A stretch of 64,000 bases of DNA from RH-AL1 sp965277355 (GTDB taxonomy: Bacteria > Pseudomonadota > Alphaproteobacteria > Rhizobiales > Beijerinckiaceae): contig CBDICN010000002.1 in the NCBI GenBank assembly GCA_965277355.1, forward strand, positions 992,001-1,056,000, written 5' to 3'. Position numbers and translations under genes: made by a program. The notes under the pieces are model-generated. The model did no database searches and was not told where the DNA came from. It worked only from the letters and a program-made list of their open reading frames with translations. Shown piece after piece: positions 1-7,473 of the stretch (its first letter is position 1; each line of letters begins with the position of its first letter).

Positions 1-1416
1 GACCGGCTGACGGGCCGGCCCGAGCGCCTTGAGGATGGCCTCAATGCCTTGGTGCCAGGTCCGCATCAATCCGAACACGGCGACCGCAAGCAGCAACGGG
101 ACATAGCCGCCGTCGAGCAGCTTGGTGAGGTTGGCGAGCACGAACGCGGTGTCGACGATCACGAACAATGCGGCGACAGCGCCTGCGGCAGCCATCGACC
201 ACCCCCACACCTCGCGCATCGCGATGTAGAGCAGCCCGGAGGTCATCAGCATCGTGAGCGACACGGCGATGCCGTAGGCCGAGGCGAGATTGTCCGACTT
301 GCGGAAGCCCAGCGTGAGGCCGACCGTCACGATCATCAGGAGCCAGTTGACCGGCCCGACGTAGATCTGGCCGTAGCCTTCCGCCGAGGTTTGCTTGACC
401 ACGAGGCGCGGCATCCACCCGAGCTGGATAGCCTGCCGGGTCATCGAGAACGCGCCGGTGATGATCGCCTGGCTGGCGATGATCGTGGCCACCGTGGCGA
501 GGAGGATCAACGGAACCAGCAGGATCGGCGGGCACAGCCGATAGAAGATGTTGTCCTGCGTCGGAGCGCCGTTGAGAACGATCGCGGCCTGTCCGGCGTA
601 GTTCACGATCAGCGCGGGAAAGACGACGCCGAACCACGCCAACCAAATCGGCCGTCTTCCGAAGTGCCCCATGTCGGCGTAGAGCGCCTCAGCCCCCGTC
701 ACGCAGAGGAAGACGCCGCCGAGAAGGCCGAAGGCCGTCCATCCGCCGTGCGCGAGGTACGAGACGGCGTAGCTGGGACTGAGCCCGACGAGCACCGCCG
801 GATGCTGGACGATGCCACCGAGGCCCATCAGCGCGATCGCCGCGAACCAGACCAGCATGATCGGTCCGAAGATCTTGCCGATGCTGCCGGTGCCCCGCGG
901 CTGCAGCGCGAACAACGCCAAGAGGACGACCACGGCGGCCGGCAGCACGTAGCGATCGAGGGCGGGGACGACGAGGTGCAGCCCTTCCAGCGCCGAGAGC
1001 ACGGAGATCGCCGGCGTGATCGCGCCATCGCCGTAGATGAGCGCGGCGCCGAACAGCCCGATCGCGACGATGGCCGGGCGGTGCCCGCGCTTGATGCCGA
1101 TCAGCGACATGAGCGCGAGGATGCCGCCCTCGCCGTCGTTGTCGATGCGCATGGCGAAAGAGACGTACTTGATCGTGGTGACGATGACCAAGGTCCAAAC
1201 GAGCAGTGAGAGGACGCCGAGCGTCGTTGCCGGGTCCACGTGTCCGCCGGTGAGGCCGAGGACCGTCTTCATCGTGTAGAGCGGGCTCGTCCCGATGTCG
1301 CCGAACACGATCCCGAGCGCGGCGAGGCCGAGCACGGCGATGGGCCGGGGCGGCGGAGCGTCCACGCCGATCGCGTCGGCCTTGTCCCCCACGTTCTCGG
1401 ATGCGGACCCGGTCAA
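1..1416 (-). CDS. kup: Kup-type potassium uptake protein, C-terminus outside window
   Basis: Potassium/proton symporter of the inner membrane (KUP/HAK family). The minus frame is open from a TTG at 1416 to the window edge, giving about 472 codons of a family usually near 630 residues, so the cytoplasmic C-terminal part is missing here. The N-terminal half carries the family signature around the first membrane helix (GIVFGDIGTSPLYT) and the later GGILALMSL and YGDGAITPAISVLSALEG segments, with many hydrophobic helices after them. The TTG start is chosen because GAGGGAGAG lies about four bases upstream and no ATG or GTG is close. Family assignment is certain; the start is likely. Confidence 0.93.
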   Translation of the reverse strand, partial: MTGSASENVGDKADAIGVDAPPPRPIAVLGLAALGIVFGDIGTSPLYTMKTVLGLTGGHVDPATTLGVLSLLVWTLVIVTTIKYVSFAMRIDNDGEGGILALMSLIGIKRGHRPAIVAIGLFGAALIYGDGAITPAISVLSALEGLHLVVPALDRYVLPAAVVVLLALFALQPRGTGSIGKIFGPIMLVWFAAIALMGLGGIVQHPAVLVGLSPSYAVSYLAHGGWTAFGLLGGVFLCVTGAEALYADMGHFGRRPIWLAWFGVVFPALIVNYAGQAAIVLNGAPTQDNIFYRLCPPILLVPLILLATVATIIASQAIITGAFSMTRQAIQLGWMPRLVVKQTSAEGYGQIYVGPVNWLLMIVTVGLTLGFRKSDNLASAYGIAVSLTMLMTSGLLYIAMREVWGWSMAAAGAVAALFVIVDTAFVLANLTKLLDGGYVPLLLAVAVFGLMRTWHQGIEAILKALGPARQPV

Positions 1417-1657
1417 CGCGCTCTCCCTCGTCGTTCGAAGCGTTTCGCCAATACCAACGGAGTTGGTGAGCAAACGCGGCATTCGGTCAATGGAGTGCGC
1501 GGATGACGATTCGCGCGAGCCTGGCCGGCGGCAGGCTCTCGAGCGGCGGCACGCGCCAGCTCTTACGCCAGCTCTTGCGAAGGACGCCGTTGACGCGCTT
1601 GTCGCTCCTCAACCAGCTTTATTCGAGCCGGCAACCGACGCCTCCGATCGATTTGCG
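1417..1657. other. Intergenic region between kup and mbfA
   Basis: About 240 bases upstream of kup and downstream of mbfA. It holds a short imperfect tandem copy of a 12-mer (CGCCAGCTCTT plus A or G) near 1556-1580. I see no convincing gene, terminator or consensus promoter. Confidence 0.4.
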
Positions 1658-2614
1658 TCATGCGCTTCCGATCAGAACCCCCGTCGCCAAGACCAGGCCG
1701 CCGCCGAGCATGACCTTCGCGGCCGCCGAGAGGGGCGCGGTCTCCATGTAGCGCCACTGAATGTAGGCGATGGCGAGGAGTTCGAACACGACGACGATGG
1801 CGGCGACGATCGTGGCGGTGACGAAGTTCGGGATCAGGTAAGGCAACGTGTGTCCGATGCCGCCGGCGATGGTCATAAGGCCGCAGACCAGCCCTCGCAG
1901 GTAGGGCGTGCCGCGGCCCGACAGCTTGCCGTCGTCTGCGAGCGCCTCGGCGAAGCCCATCGAGATCCCGGCGCCGAGCGAGGCCGCCATGCCGACCTGG
2001 AACGCGTTCCAGGTGTTGTGGGTGCCGAAGGCGGCGGCGAACACCGGCGCCAGCGTCGACACCGAACCGTCCATCAGCCCGACCAGCCCGGGCTGCACGA
2101 TCTGCAGGACGAAGCGGCGGCTGGCATCCTCGTCTTCGCGGACCTTGGCGTCGCCCGGCAGGTGCTTGGCTTCGATCGCGCCGGCGGTCGTCTCGTGGAC
2201 CAGCTCCGCCTCGGCAAGGTCGCCCAACAACTTGCGGACGGAGGCGTCGTTCGTTCGGGCCGCGGCACGCTGGTAGAAGCGGCCGGCGTCCTGCTCCATC
2301 TGCCGCGCCTGATTGCGGACCGCGTCGACGCCATGGGGACGCACCTGCCAAAGCTTCTTGCGCTGCACGAAGCCGCGCACGTCCTGCCGTCTGACCAGAG
2401 GGATGTGGCTGCCGAACTTCGCCACGTGCAGGTCGATCAGCACGCGACGGTGCTCGCTTTCCTCCGCCGCCATGTCCGTGAAAAGCTTGGCCGTGTCGGG
2501 ATAGGCCTCGTGCAGACCTTCGGCGAAGTCGGCGTAGATGCGCCCGTCCTCCTCCTCGCTGCTGATGGCGAGCGCGAGGATCTCGCGCTCCGAAAGTTCG
2601 TCGAACGCCTTCAT
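1658..2614 (-). CDS. mbfA: MbfA, ferritin-like/VIT1 fusion iron exporter
   Basis: Membrane-bound ferritin A (318 aa): an N-terminal ferritin/rubrerythrin-like di-iron domain (about residues 1-150, with acidic clusters SSEEEDG and AAEESEHRR supplying metal ligands) fused to a C-terminal VIT1/CCC1 membrane domain (about 165-318, several hydrophobic helices). In Bradyrhizobium and Agrobacterium the family exports Fe2+ and protects against iron and peroxide stress under Irr control. The start at 2614 has GGTGAGG eight to nine bases upstream. Operator-like palindromes just upstream (2629-2643 and 2673-2687) fit Irr regulation. The neighbours are unrelated, so it is probably monocistronic. Confidence 0.93.
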   Translation of the reverse strand: MKAFDELSEREILALAISSEEEDGRIYADFAEGLHEAYPDTAKLFTDMAAEESEHRRVLIDLHVAKFGSHIPLVRRQDVRGFVQRKKLWQVRPHGVDAVRNQARQMEQDAGRFYQRAAARTNDASVRKLLGDLAEAELVHETTAGAIEAKHLPGDAKVREDEDASRRFVLQIVQPGLVGLMDGSVSTLAPVFAAAFGTHNTWNAFQVGMAASLGAGISMGFAEALADDGKLSGRGTPYLRGLVCGLMTIAGGIGHTLPYLIPNFVTATIVAAIVVVFELLAIAYIQWRYMETAPLSAAAKVMLGGGLVLATGVLIGSA

Positions 2615-2628
2615 GGCCGCACCTCACC

Positions 2629-2643
2629 TTAGAAAGGTTCTAA
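2629..2643. promoter_or_regulatory. Irr-box-like (ICE) operator of mbfA
   Basis: TTAGAAAGGTTCTAA is a perfect six-base palindrome around a three-base centre, ending 15 bases before the mbfA start. It matches the form of iron-control elements bound by Irr in rhizobia. It overlaps the predicted -10 element, as expected for repression. No irr gene lies in the window. Confidence 0.75.
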
Positions 2644-2668
2644 TCGAGGTTCGGAGTGCCTTTGTCAA
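2639..2668 (-). promoter_or_regulatory. Predicted sigma70-type promoter of mbfA
   Basis: On the minus strand TTGACA (2663-2668) is followed after 17-18 bases by GATTAG/ATTAGA (2639-2645). The -35 matches consensus exactly, and the -10 is covered by the Irr-like palindrome. Confidence 0.55.
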
Positions 2669-2672
2669 TAGA

Positions 2673-2687
2673 TTAAAACGATTCTAG
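2673..2687. promoter_or_regulatory. Second, imperfect Irr-box-like element upstream of mbfA
   Basis: On the minus strand CTAGAATCGTTTTAA matches the half sites of the proximal box at 10 of 12 positions. Its centre is 44 bases from that of the proximal box, about four helical turns, so both would lie on one DNA face. It sits just upstream of the -35. Confidence 0.45.
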
Positions 2688-2725
2688 ATAGCCTCGCGAC
2701 AGCAGTTCCGGTCGGCGGTTTCAGC

Positions 2726-4042
2726 TCATCTCACGGCCTGGAGTCCGAAGGGTGCGAGGGTGCGCTCGCCAAGGATCGTCTCGGCGTTGATGCATGGCGC
2801 TCTGGTACGCTCGACCTGTTCGATGATGTCGACTGCCTTCCCGACCCCTCCCGCGGCTTGGATGTCCTTGCCGATCCTATCGGCCGCATCGGCGAACGAC
2901 GGATCGGCGAGCACCATCCTGATCGCGCCGGCGAGGCGCCGCTTCATGGCACGAGGTCTGCAGATGACGCCGGCGCCAGCGTAGCTCACCCGTGCGGCGA
3001 TCGCCGCCTGGTCGAAGGCGAGCGGAACCACCACGAGAGGAACGCCGTGCGCGAGCGCATCGAGGACGCCGTTCATTCCCCCGTGCATGATGGCGACGTC
3101 GACGTTCTGGAGGATCTCGTCGTAAGGGATAAAGTCGACGACGCTGGCTTTTCGCGAGAGGCGGGCGACATCGGCCGGCGCTAGCAATCCGCCATGCGCG
3201 ATCGTGAGGTCGAGCCCGCAGTCTTCGGCAGCCTCGGCGATGCGCTCGAAGATCTCGGCGCGATGCCCCATCAGCGACCCCAACGACGCGAAGGCGCGAC
3301 CCGTCCTCCGACCGCTTTGGCGTCGGACGATCGTTGTCTGCGGGAAGCGGAGGGGGCCGCAATAATGGAAGCAACCGGTCAGCGAGCGGCGTGGAAAATC
3401 GAGCGCGGGGACCAGTTGGGCGATCTGCGCGAAAGGCGACGCGACTTCCTCCACTCGCAGGAACGGACGCAGATGCCAGCGTTCCGCATAGGTGCGGATG
3501 ACGTCACGCAGCGGTCGTTTCATCCATTCTTCCGCCCGCCAGGACACCTGGTTGCGGTAACGGTGCCAAGGGGTTGCTCCAAACGCCCAGCCCACCGACG
3601 GCGCCGGAACGCCCGGTTCCGAGTTGAAGGGGAGGGCCGCACAGATCGAGACGAACGGCAGTCCAAGATGGTATGCGACAAGCCCTGCGGCCGGTTCGCC
3701 CCAATCGCTGACGATCATGTCGACCTTGAGCTTGCCGAACGCGTCGGGAAGCTCTTCGCAGTACATGGCGATGCCGCGCGAGAAATCGCGCAGCAACACC
3801 CTTACGCCGGATAGACCTTTCACGAGCCGCACCTTCGCGATGGCGGCATCGAGCGAACCCGGGCCGCCGAACGCGCTGCCGATGGGATGGAAGGCGACGC
3901 CGGCGCCTCGGATCACCGGTTCGAGATCCGGGTGATGGAAGAAGGTCGCGGAATGACCACGCGCGACGAGTTCCTTGGCGGTCGCAACAAGCGGATTGAT
4001 GTGACCGGTTGTGGGAACGCAGACGAATGCGAAGTGCGCCAT
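2726..4042 (-). CDS. GT1 (MGT/UGT-type) glycosyltransferase
   Basis: Predicted GT-B fold glycosyltransferase of 438 aa, similar in layout to macrolide glycosyltransferases and zeaxanthin glucosyltransferase CrtX. The N-terminus has the acceptor-domain opening (VPTTGHINPLVATAKELVARGH). The C-terminal half has the donor-binding region, including IMHGGMNGVLDALAHGVPLVVVPLAFDQ, the counterpart of the HGG...P...DQ nucleotide-sugar motif. Acceptor and sugar cannot be read from sequence. No carotenoid genes are adjacent, so a CrtX role is not supported. It stands alone, with 76 bases to the upstream antitoxin gene. Confidence 0.88.
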   Translation of the reverse strand: MAHFAFVCVPTTGHINPLVATAKELVARGHSATFFHHPDLEPVIRGAGVAFHPIGSAFGGPGSLDAAIAKVRLVKGLSGVRVLLRDFSRGIAMYCEELPDAFGKLKVDMIVSDWGEPAAGLVAYHLGLPFVSICAALPFNSEPGVPAPSVGWAFGATPWHRYRNQVSWRAEEWMKRPLRDVIRTYAERWHLRPFLRVEEVASPFAQIAQLVPALDFPRRSLTGCFHYCGPLRFPQTTIVRRQSGRRTGRAFASLGSLMGHRAEIFERIAEAAEDCGLDLTIAHGGLLAPADVARLSRKASVVDFIPYDEILQNVDVAIMHGGMNGVLDALAHGVPLVVVPLAFDQAAIAARVSYAGAGVICRPRAMKRRLAGAIRMVLADPSFADAADRIGKDIQAAGGVGKAVDIIEQVERTRAPCINAETILGERTLAPFGLQAVR

Positions 4043-4118
4043 TCCTGATCGGGCCTTTCCTCATGGGAAGCGTTTCTCGCGCGAGATCCGACACCGAAGT
4101 TTTGCCGTCGGCACGTTT

Positions 4119-4454
4119 TTAAACCACCTGGGGTTCGACCAGCACGGACATATGGCCGATTTTCTCGCGGCGCGCGGCTGGCTTCACGACGACTTCCACA
4201 TCCTGGCCGAGCACCGTCAGGAACTCCATCAAGCGGCCGATGGAGACCGAAACAGGTTTGCAGCGCATCAGCGCCGAAATTTGCGGCTGTGTCGTGCCGA
4301 GAAGCTGCGCGGCATCGCTCTGGGTGAGGTCGCGGGCCTTGATGAGCCGGTAGATTTGCAGCGTGAGCTTGGCCCTCAGAAGCTCCTGCTCGGAATCCTG
4401 AAAACCCATGTCGGCGAAGACATTCCCGCTGCCGACCTCGAAGTCCTTGCTCAT
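4119..4454 (-). CDS. XRE-family antitoxin (HigA-like)
   Basis: 111-residue helix-turn-helix protein. Residues about 35-95 form the XRE/Cro-like HTH (RDLTQSDAAQLLGTTQPQISALM). The usual partner of Gp49-type toxins is a DNA-binding antitoxin that neutralises the toxin and represses the operon. Its ATG overlaps the toxin stop by four bases, so the two are translationally coupled. No frame problem is visible, and it may persist as an orphan if the toxin is inactive. Confidence 0.85.
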   Translation of the reverse strand: MSKDFEVGSGNVFADMGFQDSEQELLRAKLTLQIYRLIKARDLTQSDAAQLLGTTQPQISALMRCKPVSVSIGRLMEFLTVLGQDVEVVVKPAARREKIGHMSVLVEPQVV

Positions 4455-4843
4455 CGCGTTTGCTCTTTCATTCGGTCCGCGTGCATTCGGTCCGCGTGAA
4501 CAGCCTCGGCCCGCTTCAACCGTTCCCGGATTAAGTCGATCTCGTGGGCCGGCGTGCCGATCCCTCGTTTCGATTTCTTCTGAAAGACGTGCAGCACGTA
4601 GACCGCCGTTCCGAGCCGCACTGTGTAGACCGCCCGATAAGTACCGGACCGATCATCCTCGACCAGTTCCAGACGCCAGCTCCGCCAAATCCCTTCAGCG
4701 GCTTGGCGATCGGCGGCATCTCGCCGCTTTGAGCGGCGAACAGCGCGACGCCAAACGTCCGTTGCACTGCCTTGGGGGAACGCCCTGATGTCGCGACGAC
4801 TGGAGGCCACCCACACAAGCTGTTTAGGCGCGTCGGCGATCAT
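4451..4843 (-). CDS. Gp49/HigB (RelE-superfamily) toxin with frame-scrambled centre
   Basis: The ends match the phage-derived Gp49-like/HigB mRNA-cleaving toxin family: SSRRDIRAFP near the N-terminus, and LELVEDDRSGTYRAVYTVR and QKKSKRGI near the C-terminus. The stretch between about 4773 and 4671 is not family-like in the open frame. The neighbouring frame there reads AVQRTFGVALFAAQSG and PLKGFGGAGV, the expected family centre. This means one extra base (probably in the C-run at 4774-4778, or G at 4770-4771) and one missing base (between 4672 and 4671), restoring frame after about 34 wrong codons. Toxicity is probably lost. ATG 4843 is preferred; GTG 4858 is in frame. No good ribosome-binding site precedes either. 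Confidence 0.75.
   Translation of the reverse strand: MIADAPKQLVWVASSRRDIRAFPQGSATDVWRRAVRRSKRRDAADRQAAEGIWRSWRLELVEDDRSGTYRAVYTVRLGTAVYVLHVFQKKSKRGIGTPAHEIDLIRERLKRAEAVHADRMHADRMKEQTR
4469..4498. repeat. Perfect 15-bp tandem duplication in toxin 3' end
   Basis: CATTCGGTCCGCGTG occurs twice without a break (4469-4483 and 4484-4498), duplicating HADRM in the toxin C-terminus. It keeps the frame. Confidence 0.9.
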
Positions 4844-4911
4844 GAGAAAAATATACACATTTAGGTATGGAACAAGGCTTCATGGGCGTTGGCTAAGCTG
4901 CTGACGTTATC

Positions 4912-4987
4912 TGGTGGGCCGGGCAGGACTCGAACCTGCAACCAGACCGTTATGAGCGGCCGGCTCTAACCATTGAGCTACCGGCCC
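4912..4987 (-). tRNA. tRNA with CAU anticodon (Ile2 more likely than elongator Met)
   Basis: 76-nt cloverleaf with encoded CCA. Acceptor stem GGGCCGG pairs with CCGGCCC; D arm GCTC...GAGC; anticodon loop CTCATAA in a CCG/CGG stem; T arm around GGTTCGAGTCC. The anticodon is CAU, so it is elongator tRNA-Met or lysidine-modified tRNA-Ile2. The absence of initiator features and the short D loop, similar to ileX, favour Ile2. The loop alone cannot decide this. Confidence 0.93.
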
Positions 4988-5033
4988 GGCCGATCATCAA
5001 CGCGGGCGCTCCGCGTGCGCGCGGACGGGTCGA

Positions 5034-5303
5034 TTAAACCGGTTTCGCGGCGGCTGGCAATCCCGCGGCGGGACCGGAACGGGCCGGCGCGGCGACCGGT
5101 GGCGGTGCCGACGGCCCGGGTGACGGTGCTCCCGGCAGCGTGCCGCGCAGGGCCCAGCCCGCGCCGACCGGCGGCCGCGGCGTAGACAACGCGCCGAGCG
5201 CCGCCGCCAGCGCGATGAAGGCGACCGCCGCGCCGAGCGACACCGTCGCGCTGTTTCCGCGGGCGGGCACGGTCGCGGCGGTGCTCGGCGGGTCGCCGCT
5301 CAC
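5034..5303 (-). CDS. Small single-pass membrane protein coupled to the Tad operon
   Basis: 89-residue frame starting with a GTG that overlaps the TadG stop (GTGA). After a short polar N-terminus there is one hydrophobic helix (SLGAAVAFIALAAALGALS), then a Pro/Ala-rich tail rich in PxAP patterns, suggesting a single-pass protein with a disordered Pro/Ala-rich tail whose side of the membrane is not predicted. No family is recognised. The coupling to tadG and the clear membrane helix are the only evidence that it is real. Low-complexity GC-rich sequence can make such frames by chance. Confidence 0.5.
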   Translation of the reverse strand: MSGDPPSTAATVPARGNSATVSLGAAVAFIALAAALGALSTPRPPVGAGWALRGTLPGAPSPGPSAPPPVAAPARSGPAAGLPAAAKPV

Positions 5304-6781
5304 TGGGTGAGACGCGCCACTTGCAGAGCCTGGAAGAACATCGTCTGCATCGCGTTGTTGATGTCGGTCGGCGTCTTGGCGGTGAAGAAGAAGCCCGGCG
5401 TCGCGCATTGCTGCAAAGTCGCCGATGCTTGATCGTTCGGCGGCGTTTGGAGGCCGTCCTGGCTGCCGGTTACGAGAAGATTGACTTTGCCGTCCTCGTC
5501 GCTGGCGAACGAGTAGTTCGGGTTAGCGATCGGCACATAGGGGATGTAGAGAACGGCAACCGTGAACTGGTAGGATGCGGCCAGGGCGCAGAAGCTCCCG
5601 ATACCCGTGTTCGGCAGCTGCGGCTGAGACCCGTTGAAGGGGTAGGTCTGGTTGTTGTCGACGCCATCGGTCACGAGGAAGAGGAAGGGCTTCGGCGCAG
5701 CCGCTGTTTGTCCATTGCCGAACGTCTTGATGTAGTTCGGCATGTCGTTCGCGATCGTCTCGAAATGAGTGCCTCCGCTACCGATCGGCGTGCCGTTGCT
5801 CGACTTCGGCGTCGGCGGCGTCCCGGGATCGCCCCAGCCTTGATCGAGGTAGGTGGCGCCAAGGTTCGCGGCGACGGACGAAGCCTGGGTGAAATTCGAG
5901 CTGAGCGGCGCCGCGTCGATCGCATCGACGATGAACGGATAAAGTCCGATCCTGAACTCGTTGGCGATCGCCGCCTGGTTTTCCGTGGCGGTCGCCGTTG
6001 CAAGCAGCGCGCTGACCGCGTCGCCCACCGTGTCGACGCGAAGGGCGATGTTGTTTTGCGGTTGCTTCGCCAGGGTGTAGCCCTGGTATTGGGGCTGGGG
6101 CGGCTTGCCGACTGTGCCGCTGTAATGGCAGGCGAAGACGCAGCCGGTTGGGTACTGGGAGCGCTGGTCCGGATTGATTTTCGCCAAAGCATTTTGGCCG
6201 GCGGTCGACGTCGGGATACCCATCGATCCCGACACGTCGAGCAGGACGTAGAAGTCGATGTACTGGCCCATGGTCAAGCTCGAGGTGGCGCTTCCCGAGA
6301 CGGGGAAACCCGATTTGAAACCGATGAGGCGGCCGAAATTCGTCGGCATCGACGTCGAATAGCTGACCGTCGCGGTATAGGTCTGGTTGTTGGGAAGGGG
6401 GAACGAGATTTGCGGCGTCACGCTCACGTTGAGTTCGGCCGAACCCGCGTTGACTGCGAACGTTTTTGCCGCCTGGGCCGCCCCAGCGCTGGTCGCCGCG
6501 GACACGGTGTAGCCCGGCTGTCCCGAGTGCGCGGTGACGTAGGCCTTGGCCGTGGTTATCGCGGCAAGCGCCGCGCTGTCCGCTGCGGAATCGAGGCGTT
6601 TCTTGTAAGATTGTTGCTGGAACCAATCCGTTCCCAGGCCCAGCAACGCAATCGTCGGAACAAGGGCGAAGGCATAAGTGATCGAAACGCTCGCGTGCCG
6701 ACTGCGCAGCCAGTCTTGAGCCAGCGCGCGCAGGCGCCGGAGTCCACTTCGAACGCGTGCGTGGGACATGGGACCATCCAT
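5300..6781 (-). CDS. TadG-like pilus/secretion protein with von Willebrand A domain
   Basis: 493 aa. The N-terminus has a basic stretch and a hydrophobic segment (SITYAFALVPTIALLGLGTDW), typical of TadE/TadG pseudopilin-like anchors in the inner membrane. From about residue 178 a vWA domain begins with the MIDAS motif DVSGSM and later VTDGVDNN. TadG proteins act with TadE/TadF in Flp pilus assembly or surface attachment. The start overlaps the upstream gene by one base (TAATG), so the genes are coupled. No tadA/B/C, rcpA or flp gene is in the window, so this is a detached minor-pilin operon or continues elsewhere. Confidence 0.87.
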   Translation of the reverse strand: MDGPMSHARVRSGLRRLRALAQDWLRSRHASVSITYAFALVPTIALLGLGTDWFQQQSYKKRLDSAADSAALAAITTAKAYVTAHSGQPGYTVSAATSAGAAQAAKTFAVNAGSAELNVSVTPQISFPLPNNQTYTATVSYSTSMPTNFGRLIGFKSGFPVSGSATSSLTMGQYIDFYVLLDVSGSMGIPTSTAGQNALAKINPDQRSQYPTGCVFACHYSGTVGKPPQPQYQGYTLAKQPQNNIALRVDTVGDAVSALLATATATENQAAIANEFRIGLYPFIVDAIDAAPLSSNFTQASSVAANLGATYLDQGWGDPGTPPTPKSSNGTPIGSGGTHFETIANDMPNYIKTFGNGQTAAAPKPFLFLVTDGVDNNQTYPFNGSQPQLPNTGIGSFCALAASYQFTVAVLYIPYVPIANPNYSFASDEDGKVNLLVTGSQDGLQTPPNDQASATLQQCATPGFFFTAKTPTDINNAMQTMFFQALQVARLTQ

Positions 6782-7470
6782 TAGGGGCAGACGGGCGAGG
6801 GGCCGGGGTCGCCGGCTATCGTTTGGTAACCGACGGACGAGACGTATCTGGGGGAGATGTAGAAGGATCGCGAAATCGTGAAGTTGAGGTGGAGGTTGTC
6901 AAGGAACTTCCTGGCGAGCGTCGGCCTGAAAGTGAAAACGACGTCGGTCACCAGCAACGAGGTTGGGCCGAACACGTCGGGCGGCAAGGTTGTCGTCGAA
7001 GGCGCGCTAGTATCGTACTTGGCCGCCGTCATCGGAGTTTTTGAGCTGCAGGATCGAGAATTGCTGCCCGAACTCCAGACAACCTTTGGTGTGTACGAGC
7101 AGCCGCTCGTGCACCCGGGCGGCGTTGCCGTAAACGTCACGCTCGACATCGTAATGGCGATGTCGTTGGACCAGGACTTGTTCTGCTGCTGTGCGTCGGC
7201 GAGCACCTGCGGGTAGATGATCATCGCGGAATCGTGGTAGAATTGCAGGTCGATGTAGTTGACCGTGCCGCTGGAGTTGACGGACAACATCTGGCCGATG
7301 GTGCTAGCCACATCGGAAATTCGCCCGGTGGCGATCGCGTAGCGCGTCATGTCAAGTCCGCCGAACATCATCAGGCACATGACCGGCGCCCAAATCGCGA
7401 ACTCGATCGCGGAGACCGCGCCGGTTTCGCGCGAGAATGATCGGATTGCCGAAGAAAGGGGTCGCCGCAT
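6781..7470 (-). CDS. TadE/TadF-like pilus assembly protein
   Basis: 229 aa with the TadE signature near the N-terminus: a short basic lead, then TGAVSAIEFAIWAPVMCLMMFGGLDMTRYAIA, a prepilin-like region with a conserved Glu inside the hydrophobic segment. The remainder is a predicted periplasmic domain with Cys residues. Second gene of a three-gene minus-strand operon; ATG at 7470 lies three bases after the stop of the upstream TadE-like gene. Likely processed by a TadV-type peptidase by analogy, but none is present here. Confidence 0.85.
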   Translation of the reverse strand: MRRPLSSAIRSFSRETGAVSAIEFAIWAPVMCLMMFGGLDMTRYAIATGRISDVASTIGQMLSVNSSGTVNYIDLQFYHDSAMIIYPQVLADAQQQNKSWSNDIAITMSSVTFTATPPGCTSGCSYTPKVVWSSGSNSRSCSSKTPMTAAKYDTSAPSTTTLPPDVFGPTSLLVTDVVFTFRPTLARKFLDNLHLNFTISRSFYISPRYVSSVGYQTIAGDPGPSPVCP

Positions 7471-7473
7471 CGC

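Noticed and set aside
49..1209. 386-codon plus-strand frame over kup
   Set aside because: The minus strand encodes unmistakable Kup helices; the plus frame is His/Asp/Arg-rich noise.
4912..4987. tRNA gene as an island attachment site
   Set aside because: No integrase gene and no direct repeat of the tRNA 3' end was found in the window, so att status is unsupported.
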